In this document: piece after piece, positions 63,619 to 64,000 of the stretch | Numbering within the stretch: the stretch's first letter is position 1 | Layout: every line of letters begins with the position of its first letter | NCBI RefSeq assembly: GCF_025060895.1 | Contig: NZ_JANZKV010000062.1 | Span: 72,627-136,626, forward strand | Source: Stieleria sedimenti | GTDB lineage: Bacteria; Planctomycetota; Planctomycetia; Pirellulales; Pirellulaceae | Direction of reading: 5' to 3' | Length of the DNA stretch: 64,000 nt | Program-made: the position numbers and the translations under genes | Notes under the pieces: model-generated | What the model saw: only the letters and a program-made list of their open reading frames with translations | The model's database searches: none | What the model was told of the DNA's origin: nothing

Positions 63619-64000
63619 CGCGGAGCCGGATATCGGTGAATCAGAGTTGCAAAACGGACGGGGATTTCTGGCCCGAGCAGATCCTTTCTCTGCGGAATAT
63701 CTCTCAATTCAGCCCCCGACGCAATCGTTTTGTCCGCCGACGAAGCGATAAACAATCGGTTTTTTCGCTTGTTCCTGAAGAAATCCGCCTCGGCAGGATT
63801 GGGAACAATTCTTTGAGTGCTTTGTTGCGGGAGGTGGATGGGAAGGAAGGCAGAATGATTCGGGGCAGAATGATGAAGAGGGAGGCTGGGAGACAAGGAG
63901 ACTGGGGCGGAGCGATCGATCGGAACAAGACCTGCGGAACCCCGGCTGCCATCTATCGTCTTGCCCCCATCATTCCGCCACCCATCATTGTCGCGGTAGG
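63619..64000. repeat. Purine-rich spacer with cagaatgat repeats
   Basis: Contains two copies of cagaatgat (about 63852-63880) and, near 63969-63990, complementary catcattccgcc/catcattgt copies that can pair with them. No gene is visible; the window ends here. Confidence 0.5.

Noticed and set aside
62665..63639. 324-codon plus-strand open frame
   Set aside because: Shadow of the XylR-like regulator, with no start signal or domain.

Overview
The window looks like the chromosome of a planctomycete close to Rhodopirellula/Pirellulaceae. Evidence: DUF1501, PSCyt1/DUF1549/DUF1553, DUF1552 and DUF1587/1592 proteins; a giant surface protein that opens with the planctomycete extracellular 'LECRRLLAG' box; eukaryote-type Ser/Thr kinases with N-terminal zinc ribbons; SHD1, FecR, sulfatase and TIGR03067-type fragments; moderately high GC; and many palindromic intergenic repeats. 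No rRNA, tRNA, CRISPR array, intact insertion sequence or prophage was recognised. All assignments come from reading the sequence; no database search was possible.

Layout. 1-745: end of a gene running in from the left, then two nested palindromic repeats. 746-5297 (-): overlapping PSCyt1/DUF1549/DUF1553 and DUF1501 pair. 5672-7693 (+): membrane-anchored TPR protein fused to an agmatine/peptidylarginine deiminase domain. 7793-10809 (-): AlkC-type DNA glycosylase and a pentapeptide-repeat protein with a degenerate NTPase-like front. 11268-12067 (+): VOC protein and DUF1805 protein, ATGA-coupled. 12152-15206 (-): esterase-like hydrolase, nitroreductase, conserved small protein, secreted His-rich protein. 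15573-18888: secreted proteins, a beta-helix protein, and two very short convergent genes (including DUF2256) beside a cupin. 19043-23262 (+): a Ser/Thr kinase-PAS-His kinase-REC-HPt protein translationally coupled to a REC-PP2C (RsbU-like) phosphatase. 23336-25743: OPT transporter and a small membrane protein. 25799-27969 (-): membrane Ser/Thr kinase and a SnoaL-like protein. 28315-32811: Uma2 nuclease-fold protein, several secreted or unknown proteins, an SHD1-CARDB protein.

32804-34867 is decaying sequence (two broken beta-propeller genes). 34868-36595: phosphoesterase, phosphoribosyltransferase, and a small gene containing a 13-bp tandem array. 37216-44611: secreted propeller protein, a deleted pseudogene, membrane protein, DUF3160 protein, CrtX-like glycosyltransferase, secreted lipocalin-like protein. 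44612-47666: a nested palindrome, two pseudogenes (lipocalin-like, ECF sigma) and an intact ADP-ribosylglycohydrolase. 47667-57044: a 3125-residue surface protein. 57058-62140: a dense graveyard of gene fragments (DUF1552, DUF1587/1592, M56, sialidase, LRR, TIGR03067-like, FecR, sulfatase, MscS), most carrying internal deletions and frameshifts, with one intact BlaI-type repressor and its twin operators. 62350-63618 (-): XylR-like LacI-sensor/AraC regulator.

The strongest leads are: (1) the coupled dual Ser/Thr-His kinase plus PP2C phosphatase module; (2) the fragment mosaic with an orphaned BlaI repressor; (3) a recurring nested-palindrome architecture (outer 17-30 bp arms around an inner 24-27 bp hairpin) at four intergenic sites with unrelated sequences; (4) the TPR-deiminase fusion.
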